64,000 nucleotides of DNA, taken from NCBI GenBank assembly GCA_903927025.1, contig CAIYLG010000021.1:1-64000 (forward strand), in the 5' to 3' direction. Origin of the DNA: an uncultured Armatimonadota bacterium. Lineage in GTDB: Bacteria; Armatimonadota; Fimbriimonadia; Fimbriimonadales; Fimbriimonadaceae. The translations under genes were made by a program, and so were the position numbers. Shown here piece after piece: positions 24,110-33,216 of this stretch; position 1 is the stretch's first letter, and each line of letters starts with the position of its first letter. The notes below the pieces were generated by a model, which worked only from the letters and a program-made list of their open reading frames with translations, made no database searches and had not been told where the DNA came from.

Positions 24110-24129
24110 CGCCTCGGTGAGCTAGCGCG

Positions 24130-25311
24130 ATGGATCTGATTTCACCGACCCGGACAACGACAACCCTTCAGCGAGGCAATTGCATCGCCTTCCTTGTGTC
24201 GTTTGCGATTGTTCTAGCCGGGCTCACCTCGTCGGTTCGAACTCCGATTTGGGTCGTGGTGATGTCAATGGCGTGTCTTGCATTCGGATGGCTCCTTACT
24301 GCCACCCTGATCACCCACATCACCAGCGACCTCGGTCCCATTTGCGAACCACCCGACATACAGGCTGAGTTTCGTGCAATGTCTCAAATTCCGCTCACCC
24401 TTCGGTTGCTCAATCCGAGTGATCGATCTTCCCTGCTCTTTCTCACTGCGGAAGTGCTTGTGGAATGCGAAGGGCACCTGCTCCAATCGCCTCCCAAGTT
24501 CATCGGCCAGCTTCCCCAACAGAACGCGGCAGAATTCAACTGGCGTCTCACCCCCCGGCAGCGAGGAGAATACGCGCTCCGCGGGATGTTGGTCAGAACC
24601 GCGTTCCCTGGCAGCATCCTCACCCGGGAGTTCGCCTTCACCTTTGACCGAACCTTACTTGCCCTCCCTGTTAGGCTTCAGTTAACGCCTCAGGCAAGTC
24701 GAATGCTCTCCGGTCGGAAACGGGCAAGTGGACGTCAACCGCTGCACCCAGCTGGAATGGAAGAGTTCGTTGGGGTGCGTCAGTACCGCGCGGGCGATAA
24801 CCCACGCCATGTCTCGCTCGCGCTATCCCTCCGCATGCCGGACTACCCGATGCAGCTAGCGGTGCGCGAGTTCGAGGACCCTTCTGACGACGAGATCTGC
24901 GTGGTTCTCGACACCGCCGTGCCTCCCCCTGACGCCGATGACTGGGCCTTGATAGCCTATCGCTACGAAAAGTCGATCTGCTTTGCCATCGCGCTCTGCC
25001 GACAGCTTTGCGAGCTCAAACACCAAGTTCGGTTTGTCGCATGTCAAGAGGGAGAGCATCCGTTTCAGCTGAGGATCAACCACGCGGCAAGGGATATCCC
25101 GATACTCGAACGAAAACTTTCGCGGCTCAAGCCAACTCCGGATCCTGAGCGCGTCCGCCGACTGCTTGAATGGCAGGCGCGACGCTCAGATGCCATCCTT
25201 CTGTATGTGAGCCTTCAGGATTCTCCCGAACCTCAGCTTCGAGCTAGCGAAAAACCCCTCTGCTTAAACCCTGAATGGCAGCAATCTCTTGTCGCGGAGG
25301 CAGCCAGTTGA
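24130..25311 (+). CDS. DUF58-domain protein, MoxR partner
   Basis: Two TM helices near the N-terminus (about 18-35 and 42-60) are followed by a beta-rich extracellular-type region (70-190). The DUF58 signature FVGVRQYRAGDNPRHVSLAL sits near residue 213, then a VWA-like fold with EICVVLDTAVP and a C-terminal helical part. DUF58 proteins are almost always encoded next to MoxR and are thought to be its membrane-linked partners. The gene starts 20 bases after moxR. Confidence 0.9.
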   Translation: MDLISPTRTTTTLQRGNCIAFLVSFAIVLAGLTSSVRTPIWVVVMSMACLAFGWLLTATLITHITSDLGPICEPPDIQAEFRAMSQIPLTLRLLNPSDRSSLLFLTAEVLVECEGHLLQSPPKFIGQLPQQNAAEFNWRLTPRQRGEYALRGMLVRTAFPGSILTREFAFTFDRTLLALPVRLQLTPQASRMLSGRKRASGRQPLHPAGMEEFVGVRQYRAGDNPRHVSLALSLRMPDYPMQLAVREFEDPSDDEICVVLDTAVPPPDADDWALIAYRYEKSICFAIALCRQLCELKHQVRFVACQEGEHPFQLRINHAARDIPILERKLSRLKPTPDPERVRRLLEWQARRSDAILLYVSLQDSPEPQLRASEKPLCLNPEWQQSLVAEAAS

Positions 25312-26321
25312 AGCGCAGGCTGGAGCCCGATTTCGCTGTCCGAGAGCGCAAATTGGTGGCAACACAAAAGCCCCTTTTGCCTGTCCATTCTGGCGAAGCC
25401 AGGTACCAGGCTGCGCTGGATAGCGACTCCCGGTACCGTGACCTCATCCTAAGCGGTTTTGCGTTGGCGCTCTTTGCCACATCTGGGCTTGGAGAAGCCT
25501 CACAGTCAGCAGGGCCAGTCCGGGCTTCGTTCCTCTGCCTCGCGGCAGCTGGGCTCGCCCTTCGGGCCACGGCCGCGCGCAATGCTAATGGTGCATCCAA
25601 CCCTCGACTGGTCCTGCTCGTGATCGCTGGATTTGCGGGTATCGGATGCGTTCTTGGTGGCGCGCAGGGAATGCTCGCGATTGGGATCGCAGTGGCCGTC
25701 GCTGGAATTGGCATGCTTTGTGTCGCCGCAGAGCCAATCAAGACATTGCTGATCGGCTTGGGAGGCGCGGCTCTCATCGGGAACACCGTTTGGTCGCTTA
25801 CCAACGGTGACCTTGCGAGCCACCCGCTTGGCGTTGTAGCCGGTGTCCTCCTCGGGGTCACGTTCGGAGCCCGTTCACTTGTAGCAGCAGGCAGTCTCTC
25901 CGCGGATCTGCGCCCAACTCTCATTCTCACGTCATTCGCTGCGTATGCCTGGATCGTGCCTTCGATGCAAACGCTGCTACCGTGGAACTGGGCAGTTCCC
26001 GCCGCGTTAGGAGCATGTGCATTATTCGCCGTGGCAGAGGGTGCTGTCACGGTTCGATCTTCGTTCGCACCCGTCATCGCCGCGATGATGATCATCCAAC
26101 TCGCTGGCTTCGTTGAATCCGCTCCCAACCAACCGAAACTGATTCCAATTCACTTGGCCATCATGCTGGTTCAATTCGGCCTTCTCGGCATGGCAGGCTA
26201 TCGCTATACGTTCGCGGCCCTATCTCGGCTCCCCATCGCCACTTATCGAAGTACACCCCAGTGCCTGGTGCCTAGCAGCGACCATGCGTGGGACCATCCC
26301 CTGAGGATCGATGCCGTCTAA
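25308..26321 (+). CDS. multi-pass membrane protein of the MoxR operon
   Basis: Start: TTG at 25308, preceded by GGAGG seven bases upstream and overlapping the DUF58 stop by 4 bases. This is better supported than a longer frame from 25275. The 337-residue product has a basic N-terminal region of about 50 residues and then eight or more hydrophobic helices. In many MoxR operons this position is taken by a transglutaminase-like (DUF3488/DUF4129) membrane protein. The membrane part is similar in layout, but no transglutaminase Cys-His-Asp core is visible. Function unknown. Confidence 0.75.
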   Translation: MKRRLEPDFAVRERKLVATQKPLLPVHSGEARYQAALDSDSRYRDLILSGFALALFATSGLGEASQSAGPVRASFLCLAAAGLALRATAARNANGASNPRLVLLVIAGFAGIGCVLGGAQGMLAIGIAVAVAGIGMLCVAAEPIKTLLIGLGGAALIGNTVWSLTNGDLASHPLGVVAGVLLGVTFGARSLVAAGSLSADLRPTLILTSFAAYAWIVPSMQTLLPWNWAVPAALGACALFAVAEGAVTVRSSFAPVIAAMMIIQLAGFVESAPNQPKLIPIHLAIMLVQFGLLGMAGYRYTFAALSRLPIATYRSTPQCLVPSSDHAWDHPLRIDAV

Positions 26322-26835
26322 ACTGCCGCCTTTGCCTGTCAAGTGGTACCTCGCGTCCGTCGCCGGGGCACTCGTGTTGGCACTTGCGCTCATGGGGGTA
26401 TTCACGGCGCTTGGCGGTCACCAGCGGACTCTGGCGATGACGCACGCCCTGGTTCCGACTGAGGAAGATCAGGATCGTCAGGTCCAAAGCGTAAGCCCAA
26501 CGTCTGGCAACCCCTCGTCCGCGCACGATGCTGCGTCTCAGACTTCAACATCGAAGCAGCCAGAAGCATCCCAGGCGAATCCGGCAAACTTGGCACAGCA
26601 GCCGTCTCCACCCGATCCGTCAATGCAGCCAAAGCAGACGAAACCCGATCCTCAGCCCGCGAAGACCGATCCGGCAGATCCGCAAAATCCTGATCAGCCA
26701 GCCCCGTCTCAGCGTCCTTCGCTTTGGTCCCTTCTTGTATCACCCGAGATGGTGATAGGTGCGCTCAGCCTTGTCACCATCGGTACCATCCTCCAGATTC
26801 GGCGAACCGTTCTCGGCAGGAGGGACAGCACATGA
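26311..26835 (+). CDS. two-TM protein with a Pro/Gln-rich linker
   Basis: TM helix 1 (WYLASVAGALVLALALMGVF, residues 12-31) and TM helix 2 (about 146-163) flank a hydrophilic linker of about 110 residues rich in Pro, Gln, Ser, Asp and Lys (KQTKPDPQPAKTDPADPQ). The linker probably spans the periplasm as an extended chain, rather like TonB or DUF4129-type linkers. The gene overlaps the preceding one by 11 bases and the next by 4. No family is recognised. Confidence 0.75.
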   Translation: MPSKLPPLPVKWYLASVAGALVLALALMGVFTALGGHQRTLAMTHALVPTEEDQDRQVQSVSPTSGNPSSAHDAASQTSTSKQPEASQANPANLAQQPSPPDPSMQPKQTKPDPQPAKTDPADPQNPDQPAPSQRPSLWSLLVSPEMVIGALSLVTIGTILQIRRTVLGRRDST

Positions 26836-27188
26836 CCCGAGCTGAAAATCTCTGGCACCAGCTGTTGCGCAAGCTTGAATCGGCCAGCCTACTCACCCTC
26901 ACTTTGATGACGGAGACCCCTGCCGAGATCGCTCGCTTGGTGCAGTTAAAGACGGATGACTCGCGGTTGCACAGGTTCGTGTGGAACTACTACTATCCTT
27001 GTGTCTTCGGAGAAGAGGCGGGATCGATGACCGAGGCGGAGGCAGAAGCGCTCGTTCAGTCCTTTCACGGTTACCGACGACCTGAGCAGGTCGCCACCTC
27101 AGCCCACTTCGTGGCGTCCAACACGCCCCGACCAAAGGCTTGCGAAGTTTGCGGCAGGCGAAAAACGATCTCGGAGGTCGTTCGGTGA
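26832..27188 (+). CDS. small soluble protein with a C-terminal CxxC
   Basis: The 118-residue product is mostly helical and hydrophilic, with an aromatic stretch (RFVWNYYYPCVFGEE) and a C-terminal CEVCGRRK that looks like half of a zinc ribbon. No family is recognised. Overlapping start and stop codons on both sides (ATGA at 26832 and at 27186-27188) mark it as a true operon member. Confidence 0.7.
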   Translation: MTRAENLWHQLLRKLESASLLTLTLMTETPAEIARLVQLKTDDSRLHRFVWNYYYPCVFGEEAGSMTEAEAEALVQSFHGYRRPEQVATSAHFVASNTPRPKACEVCGRRKTISEVVR

Positions 27189-28156
27189 TGATGGAGGAAA
27201 CGGAGGCGCTTGCCGTCGGTCTTGAAGAATCTCCGGCTGGAGAGATCCTACGGATGCGTCGCCGTAAAGAGCGAAGGGCAACCTTAGATTCCAATCCACT
27301 CCCCATCGAACTTCCCAATCCTCCCCGCCACCAGTCAGACCAGATCGACCAGCCGCTTGGATGGGAAGGACACTGGCAGCGTCACTTTGAAAGAGCCAAG
27401 CTGTGCATCGACCAGCACCAACATCAACTCGCCATTGCCCTGCTCCGGCGCGTCATTCGGCAGAATGAAGACCACATTGAGGCCTGGTATCTGCTGGGCT
27501 TTGCCTTTAGTGAGCTCAAGCGCCGCCCCCAGGCAATTGAATGCTTTGACCGCGTTGTGCAGTTGGCACCGCAGTGGAGCGAAGGTTGGGCGAACCGAGG
27601 CTGGAATAAGTTGTGGATGCGTGACCCACGCGGAGCAGTCAAGGATCTCGTCCGAGCAGTGGAGATTCAGCCCCATTCGGCAGTCGCGTTTTCGAATCTT
27701 GGACTCGCCTATCTGCGGCTCAAGCAGATCGACAAGGCCGCGGAAGCGTTTGAGCAGGCAGCCAAATCCGACCCAAACAGCGAACTGTATGCTTACCGTT
27801 TGGCACGATGCCTCGCCAAAGCGGGCGATCGAGAAGGTTCCGTCCGATGGCTTCGCCGAACATGCGAGATCAGCCCGACCTACCTTCGAGCCTGGATCGC
27901 CCTTGCCATTCGCGCGAGACGTCTAAGCGAATGGCCATCCTCGTCCGCTTCAATAGCTTCTTCAGTCCTGCACGAAAATTCAGAGAACTCGCCAAACTTC
28001 GCGAAACTCTTAAAGCGAGAACAGCAGCCCTCCGTCACAAGAACCCAAGCAGCACCAGGCATCGCCGGACGACTCAGGCCGCTCCTCCAAAACCCGTTGG
28101 CCTGGATCGGTTTTATGGTGTTAGCGGCCCTTGTCTGGGCGTTACTGGGCAACTGA
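27188..28156 (+). CDS. tail-anchored TPR protein closing the MoxR operon
   Basis: The start at 27188 overlaps the previous stop by one base; upstream in-frame codons lie within the preceding gene. Residues 60-230 contain about four to five tetratricopeptide repeats (HIEAWYLLGFAFSELKRRPQ, AVAFSNLGLAYLRLKQIDKA). The extreme C-terminus is a single TM helix (WIGFMVLAALVWALLG), so the TPR domain faces the cytoplasm as a tail-anchored scaffold. TPR proteins are common companions of MoxR-DUF58 genes, which supports a multi-protein membrane assembly. Confidence 0.85.
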   Translation: MMEETEALAVGLEESPAGEILRMRRRKERRATLDSNPLPIELPNPPRHQSDQIDQPLGWEGHWQRHFERAKLCIDQHQHQLAIALLRRVIRQNEDHIEAWYLLGFAFSELKRRPQAIECFDRVVQLAPQWSEGWANRGWNKLWMRDPRGAVKDLVRAVEIQPHSAVAFSNLGLAYLRLKQIDKAAEAFEQAAKSDPNSELYAYRLARCLAKAGDREGSVRWLRRTCEISPTYLRAWIALAIRARRLSEWPSSSASIASSVLHENSENSPNFAKLLKREQQPSVTRTQAAPGIAGRLRPLLQNPLAWIGFMVLAALVWALLGN

Positions 28157-28239
28157 CTCAACCTTCACGTAAATGTGCCTTACCTATTTTGTTGGGGCAC
28201 GGAATCCTCCACGAAGCGCAGAACTTCAGTCTGCCCAAC

Positions 28240-28261
28240 GGCCAGGGCTTGAACCCTGGCC
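28240..28261 (+). terminator. 8-bp GC-rich hairpin after the MoxR operon
   Basis: GGCCAGGG, loop CTTGAA, CCCTGGCC lies 84 bases after the TPR gene and 54 bases before the GH5 gene. No T-run follows. Confidence 0.45.
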
Positions 28262-28314
28262 GGGGATAGAATGATCGCCCACCAGATAGCGTAAGATCGG
28301 TCTCAGAACAACTC

Positions 28315-29361
28315 ATGATCTCGATGACCGGTCTTCTCGCTCTCGCCTTAGCCTCCACAGTTGCCGTCCACTCGGACATTCACCCTCGGTGGACCGAGAA
28401 GAAGGCGACCGACTGGTACTCCAAACAGCCCTGGCTGGTAGGTTGCAACTTCATTCCCAGCACCGCCATCAATCAGTTGGAGATGTGGCAGGCCGACACA
28501 TTCGACCTTCCAACCATCGATCGCGAACTTGGCTTTGCTGAGCACACTGGAATGAACACGGCTCGTGTGTTTCTCCACAGCCTCGCCTGGAAGCAGGACC
28601 CTAAGGGTTTTAAGCATCGAGTCGACCAGTTCTTGACGACTGCCGAGAAGCACCACATCAAGCCGATGCTGGTTCTATTCGACAGTTGCTGGAACCCGGA
28701 GCCCAAAATTGGTCCCCAACCTAAGACCCGGCCGGGCGTTCACAACTGCGGCTGGCTCCAATGCCCGGGGCCCAAAGCCGAAAAGGACTCTAGCGAGTGG
28801 CCAGAGCTAAAGGAGTACGCGCAGGATGTCGTACGGAGCTTTAAGCGAGACCGGCGCATCCTTCTTTGGGATATCTACAATGAGCCAAGGAAAGAAGCTC
28901 TCCCGCTGCTTACGGAGGTTTATCGCTGGGTTCAGGAAGTCAATCCTAGCCAGCCAATCTCATCCGGAGCATTTGGCGGCGATGCAGGGATTACTGAACT
29001 TCAGCTTCATGCATCGGACGTGACCACGTGCCACCACTATGGCGTGGCCACCGATTTGGCCAAGTACCTCGAAGGCCTCGCCAAACTGAACCGCCCGATC
29101 ATCTGCACCGAGTGGATGGCGAGACCGATTGGCTCAAGGGTGGAGACCAACCTGCCCGTCTTCCATGACAAACATGTGGGATGCATCATTTGGGGCCTGG
29201 TCTACGGCAAAACTCAGACGATCTACCCCTGGGGCTCCGAACCAGGGACTCCCGAGCCAAAGCTCTGGTTCCACGACCTCTACCGGCCGGACGGCACACC
29301 ATTCAATCCGGATGAGATCAAGCTGTTTCAAAACCTCACGGAGCGACCCAAGACCCAGTAG
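28315..29361 (+). CDS. secreted GH5-type (cellulase/mannanase-fold) glycoside hydrolase
   Basis: The 348-residue protein has a signal peptide (MISMTGLLALALASTVAVHS) and a TIM barrel with the clan GH-A catalytic pair. Glu190 in LWDIYNEP is the acid/base and Glu266 in ICTEWMAR is the nucleophile. NTARVFLHSLAW, with the conserved Arg, and the final IIWGLVYGKTQT fit family 5. Family members cleave beta-linked glucans, mannans or related glycans; the exact substrate is not clear. A second ATG nine bases downstream could also serve. It is a single-gene unit between two hairpins or gaps. Confidence 0.85.
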   Translation: MISMTGLLALALASTVAVHSDIHPRWTEKKATDWYSKQPWLVGCNFIPSTAINQLEMWQADTFDLPTIDRELGFAEHTGMNTARVFLHSLAWKQDPKGFKHRVDQFLTTAEKHHIKPMLVLFDSCWNPEPKIGPQPKTRPGVHNCGWLQCPGPKAEKDSSEWPELKEYAQDVVRSFKRDRRILLWDIYNEPRKEALPLLTEVYRWVQEVNPSQPISSGAFGGDAGITELQLHASDVTTCHHYGVATDLAKYLEGLAKLNRPIICTEWMARPIGSRVETNLPVFHDKHVGCIIWGLVYGKTQTIYPWGSEPGTPEPKLWFHDLYRPDGTPFNPDEIKLFQNLTERPKTQ

Positions 29362-29431
29362 TCAGCCCCAAAGCGTTGACCAAAACCAACCCCGCAGAAT
29401 CACAATGATGCAGCTTCAGAATCGCTAGAAA

Positions 29432-29962
29432 ATGGGAGAACAGTCGAAATTCGCAGGCATTCGACGGGCGACCCACGAGGATGCTTTCGAGATCTCACTG
29501 ATCGGGTGGATGGCTTGGCGAATCAATTTCACTGAGTTCCTTCCCGAGGAGTTCGTGGAGCGCATTTGGGATCTGCGTGGGCGGGAAGCTTCGATCAAAC
29601 GCGACCTGAAGGCTGGTAAATTCATCCTCGTCGCTATCGGAGAGGAAGGAAAGATCCTCGGGTTCGCAAGCCAAACCGCGCCTGCATCCCTGGAAGGATT
29701 TGACGCCGAGATTGGGGCGCTTTACGTGCATCCGCTTGAAGCCCGCTCCGGCATCGGAACCTCCCTAGTATTCGCAATGATTGCCCACTTCCGAGAGGAA
29801 GGTGCTAGGAATATGGCGATCCATACCCTTGCCCAAAATGCCCCCGGGTGCCAGTTCTATGAAAAGCTAAGAGGATGCAGACATCAGGAGACCATGTGGG
29901 AAGGCTATCCAGGCGTCTGGTTTGCATGGAACAATATCCAGTCAATGATCCCGCTTAAATAG
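29432..29962 (+). CDS. GNAT-family N-acetyltransferase
   Basis: The 176-residue protein has the GNAT acetyl-CoA-binding signature. IGALYVHPLEARSGIGTSLV carries the R-x-x-G-x-G/T loop at the start of motif A, preceded by strand 4 and followed by a helix. A later QFYEKLRGCR matches motif B. The substrate is unknown. It is convergent with the DUF2891 gene and cytoplasmic. Confidence 0.85.
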   Translation: MGEQSKFAGIRRATHEDAFEISLIGWMAWRINFTEFLPEEFVERIWDLRGREASIKRDLKAGKFILVAIGEEGKILGFASQTAPASLEGFDAEIGALYVHPLEARSGIGTSLVFAMIAHFREEGARNMAIHTLAQNAPGCQFYEKLRGCRHQETMWEGYPGVWFAWNNIQSMIPLK

Positions 29963-29978
29963 CGGGAATCTATTCGCC

Positions 29979-30962
29979 TCATTCTGCGGAGTCCAAATAC
30001 ACCGCAAAGCTCGGCAGCCAGTGGTCCCCCAAAAATCTCCCGCTAGGCACATGCGCCAGTCCTGCTTTAGCATGCACGTTTCCAGATTCAAGCATCGAAA
30101 CCTTAAGCGGATGGCTTTCTGGAAGCGCGGCCGCGATTCGGTTGAAGGACCACGCCTTGCTCAGGCATAGCCCATCCAGATGGATGACAGAAGGATCCGT
30201 GCGGTCAGCGACTCTAGGCACATCCACGAGTCGACCCAGCGAAGGCAGAAATCTGTCAAACCAGCCAACAAACTCTTTATTGGGCAGAACTGCGCTCATG
30301 AGGTCAGCTTCGGTGAGGGCTGGAGACAGGAAGTCGCCGCCGCAAGGCTCCATCCAATCCGGATAGCGCTGATCTGCCAAGTAGTAGTCAGCCGCTCGAA
30401 CGCGGATCCTAGATGTCAATTCTATCTGTTCGCAGACGGTAGCGTACTCGAGAGCGAGCCGAAGCGCGAAAGCAGTATTGGCATGAGTCCCTACGCGCAC
30501 CGGGTAGTCAAACACCTCCAAGTACCTCATCATTCGGTCTTCAACCACCGAGGCGATCGGAGCCAGGTTGACTCGCCAAGTATTTGCCTCTGGGTGATTG
30601 CACTCAGCGAGCTCTGCCGCCAGCTTTAACAACCATGCCAGGCCGTACGGTCGTTCGAAGCTCGCGTGTCCAGAGGTGTGCAAATAGTCAAGTTCGCCTG
30701 CGAGATTCTTTGCTCCGAGAACTTCACACAGGGTCACCTCGACCTTTTGACCAAGCTCAAACTCTTTGAGCAGACGCACCAGTGACCAAGTGCAGTGGAC
30801 GGCCGAATGCCAGTCATAGCTTCCATAAAACGACGGGTGCAGCTCCCGAGGCGACTTGGCACTCGCTGACTCCACCATCAGGTGATCCAGCTTGTGCGGA
30901 TACTCCTGCACAAGGCATGAACTGACAACCTCGGCAATCGCCATCGCAGATTCTCGAGTCAT
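29979..30962 (-). CDS. DUF2891-family protein
   Basis: The 327-residue protein has the family's strongly conserved segments: ELHPSFYGSYDWHSAVHCTWSLVRLL near residue 40-65, RPYGLAWLLKL near 105, YPDWMEPCGGDFLSP and HLDGLCLSKAW, which I list as separate short motifs. DUF2891 proteins are predicted alpha-helical toroids with clustered His, Asp and Trp residues suggesting an enzymatic function, but none is established. It has no signal peptide. It is divergent from the TauE/SafE gene. Confidence 0.88.
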   Translation of the reverse strand: MTRESAMAIAEVVSSCLVQEYPHKLDHLMVESASAKSPRELHPSFYGSYDWHSAVHCTWSLVRLLKEFELGQKVEVTLCEVLGAKNLAGELDYLHTSGHASFERPYGLAWLLKLAAELAECNHPEANTWRVNLAPIASVVEDRMMRYLEVFDYPVRVGTHANTAFALRLALEYATVCEQIELTSRIRVRAADYYLADQRYPDWMEPCGGDFLSPALTEADLMSAVLPNKEFVGWFDRFLPSLGRLVDVPRVADRTDPSVIHLDGLCLSKAWSFNRIAAALPESHPLKVSMLESGNVHAKAGLAHVPSGRFLGDHWLPSFAVYLDSAE

Positions 30963-31175
30963 TCATCAAAGTCTGCCCGAAATCCCAACTTCCGAAGACA
31001 TCCGACTCTAAAATGAATGGACGCGCCGCTGTGCGAGAAAGACCCTAATCGTAGAATCTGAATATTTGCCACACTCGCACAAATACGAGTGATATACTCA
31101 GCCCCAACCGTCTCACTTTTGGGGCTGGCTGGCAACCTTTATTTCCCGATCAGGTGCCCGGAGTCATGTTTCGCC

Positions 31176-32189
31176 ATGTTTAAAAGCAAAGTTTTTACGG
31201 GTTGGTACTTCTCTGCGCTTCTTCTCTGGGTCGTCCTCTTCAGCCAGTTCAACAGCATCGCATTCTTCATTGCGCACTGGTACTACGCGGCGATGATGAT
31301 CGGAGGAGCTTTCGTCGCAGGGTTCACTCCAGAGGGGGGTGGAGCGGTAGCGTTCCCCGTCCTCAGCGTATTCTTGAAGGTGGATCGAGTGCTCGCACGC
31401 GATTTCAGCATGATGATTCAGAGCGTTGGAATGACCAGCGCAAGCATCTTTATTCTCAGCCACGCCCAAACCAGGATCAAGGAGTACAAACCGCTCCTCG
31501 TTTTCGTGCCGGTCTGCGCAGTCGGAACTCTGATTGGCTTTTTGTTACTCCAGAAGATTCCCGTTTACATCATTCAGGCCATGTTCTTGTCGCTAAGTGC
31601 GACCTTCGTGATCACCTATTACCTAAGCGATCATCGAGGAACACAGGAAACCGTCAACATCCATTCTCGACTAGACATTTTCTACCTCGGGCTGATCCTC
31701 ATTATTGGCGGGATGATTTCCAGCCTGTTCGGCACAGGCGGAGACGTTGTCCTCTACTTATTGCTGATCACGCACTTCAACATGACTGCAAAGAAGGCGA
31801 CGCGGATCAGCATCGTTCTTCAGGCAGCGATCAGCATCCTTGGGTACTGCTACCGAGCATTCGTCGACCATGGCCTTACCAATTATCAGATTCGCACCTG
31901 GCTGTGCGCCTTTCCGGTCGTGCTGTTTATGGCACCGTTCGGCGTCTACGTTTTGGCACGCCTTCATGTCAATTGGATGTTGCGGGCAATCATCGTGCTG
32001 AATCTGTTCCAGCTTGCCTACTTCAATTTCAAGGATCCCAGCCTTCCTAAATTGGAGGCGTCCGTCCTTTTCTGCGCGATACTTGCCTGCATCTTTTATT
32101 TCATGCTGAAGAAGATGGCTGCGAAGCACAGGGAAACCAATATTCAGCATCACGCTGAACTCGCTACCCAAAACAGCGGAACAGGCTAA
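31176..32189 (+). CDS. TauE/SafE-family membrane transporter
   Basis: The protein of about 337 residues has eight or more TM helices and the two repeated family motifs. GGAFVAGFTPEGGGAVAFPVL lies in the first half and GGMISSLFGTGGDVVLYLLL in the second, each a Gly-rich half-helix pair. TauE/SafE proteins export or import sulfur-containing anions or organic acids. I chose the ATG at 31176 (MFKSKVFTGW); a GTG at 31089 would add 29 residues without the usual signal features. It overlaps the convergent next gene by 4 bases. Confidence 0.85.
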   Translation: MFKSKVFTGWYFSALLLWVVLFSQFNSIAFFIAHWYYAAMMIGGAFVAGFTPEGGGAVAFPVLSVFLKVDRVLARDFSMMIQSVGMTSASIFILSHAQTRIKEYKPLLVFVPVCAVGTLIGFLLLQKIPVYIIQAMFLSLSATFVITYYLSDHRGTQETVNIHSRLDIFYLGLILIIGGMISSLFGTGGDVVLYLLLITHFNMTAKKATRISIVLQAAISILGYCYRAFVDHGLTNYQIRTWLCAFPVVLFMAPFGVYVLARLHVNWMLRAIIVLNLFQLAYFNFKDPSLPKLEASVLFCAILACIFYFMLKKMAAKHRETNIQHHAELATQNSGTG

Positions 32190-33133
32190 CTCCCGTTTGA
32201 TGGCCGCTTGGAGAATAGCCATTGATGGCTGAAGAACCAAACACTGAGCGAACAGGTCCCTGCCGCCACTGAAACTGGGTAGAGCTCCGATGGAGCTCGC
32301 ATCACAAATGGAATAAGCCCGATGGCAAAGGCTGGTGGCAGTCGAAGCTTGGTGAGTCGAAGGATGATGCTTACAAGCACAAGAACAACTGCCGCCGCAA
32401 GGGTAGGGCTCTGCAAACTTCTGATCGCCCAAATACCTACGGCCGCTGAAACGGTGGAGACGAGAGGGAATGTCACCAGCTTGTTCGCCCATGGACATGT
32501 CTCCGGATTCCCCAACATCTCGTAGGCCATCACAATGAGAGGCGGAAAGAGAATAAACCGAAGACCCGTTGCCTGCGCCACAAATCCGATCGCGACCACA
32601 AAGCACAGCACAGAACCGACCCAAACCGATTGATTGGCAGGTAGGGTGCCAGATGTCGGACCCGCTCCCAGAAGTAGACGCGAAATCGGCATCCGCTTCC
32701 ACGCGAGCAGCATCAGCGTTAGTCCGCACAAAGTGCCCAATACGCACACGGGGTAGCGCCAGCTGGTCACACCCAAGACGATAGGGAGAACCCCAGCTGA
32801 TATTGCCGGCGCAACTGGAGACCGAAGAACGCGAATAACTGCAATGGCCGCGCAGACCGCCAAAGTAACTGTGAAAACTCCATACGGTCTCCAGTTTCCG
32901 ATAAGGGTTCCTGCCACTGCCGTACAGGTAGGGGTGACGACCAACTTCCAAGGCTGGCTCGCCCATTTACCGTTAGGTCTCTGAAGAACCTCATGGGTGA
33001 GCGCCGCAAGCTCAGGAAAAAGGAGATAGGAAATTCCTGTAAAGCCAGCGAGCCACACCACGACGGTCATGAATCCAATTGCTGCAGTCTCCCCGACGAA
33101 TCTGGGCTTAGTCGCAACAGCTGGATCGTTCAC
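32186..33133 (-). CDS. HPP-family-like membrane protein with internal duplication
   Basis: The 315-residue protein has about eight TM helices in two similar halves. The first contains LFPELAALTHEVL and, after KWASQPWKLVVTPTCTAVAG, a Gly-containing helix. The second contains LFPPLIVMAYEML and CPWANKLVTFPLVSTVSAAVG. The F-P-x-L-x-x-x-x-x-E-x-L plus Pro/Trp pattern is close to HPP-domain proteins, some of which move nitrite across membranes. The family call is tentative. A hairpin lies upstream of its start. Confidence 0.55.
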   Translation of the reverse strand: MNDPAVATKPRFVGETAAIGFMTVVVWLAGFTGISYLLFPELAALTHEVLQRPNGKWASQPWKLVVTPTCTAVAGTLIGNWRPYGVFTVTLAVCAAIAVIRVLRSPVAPAISAGVLPIVLGVTSWRYPVCVLGTLCGLTLMLLAWKRMPISRLLLGAGPTSGTLPANQSVWVGSVLCFVVAIGFVAQATGLRFILFPPLIVMAYEMLGNPETCPWANKLVTFPLVSTVSAAVGIWAIRSLQSPTLAAAVVLVLVSIILRLTKLRLPPAFAIGLIPFVMRAPSELYPVSVAAGTCSLSVWFFSHQWLFSKRPSNGS

Positions 33134-33164
33134 AGCTGAAGTGATACCCTGACGCGCGAAGGAA

Positions 33165-33199
33165 GTCAGGAATCATTGCCCCGAGCAAAGATTCCTGAC
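33165..33199 (-). terminator. 10-bp hairpin after the small Ig-repeat gene
   Basis: GTCAGGAATC (33165-33174) and GATTCCTGAC (33190-33199) pair perfectly around a 15-base loop. The hairpin lies 18 bases beyond the stop of the small Ig-repeat gene and 32 bases before the HPP-like gene on the same strand. The T-run is absent. Confidence 0.5.
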
Positions 33200-33216
33200 C
33201 GAATCGAAGCAACAGA

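Noticed and set aside
31758-32966. 402-codon minus-strand frame
   Set aside because: Overlaps the TauE/SafE gene antisense and the HPP-like gene in another frame; the composition is not protein-like.
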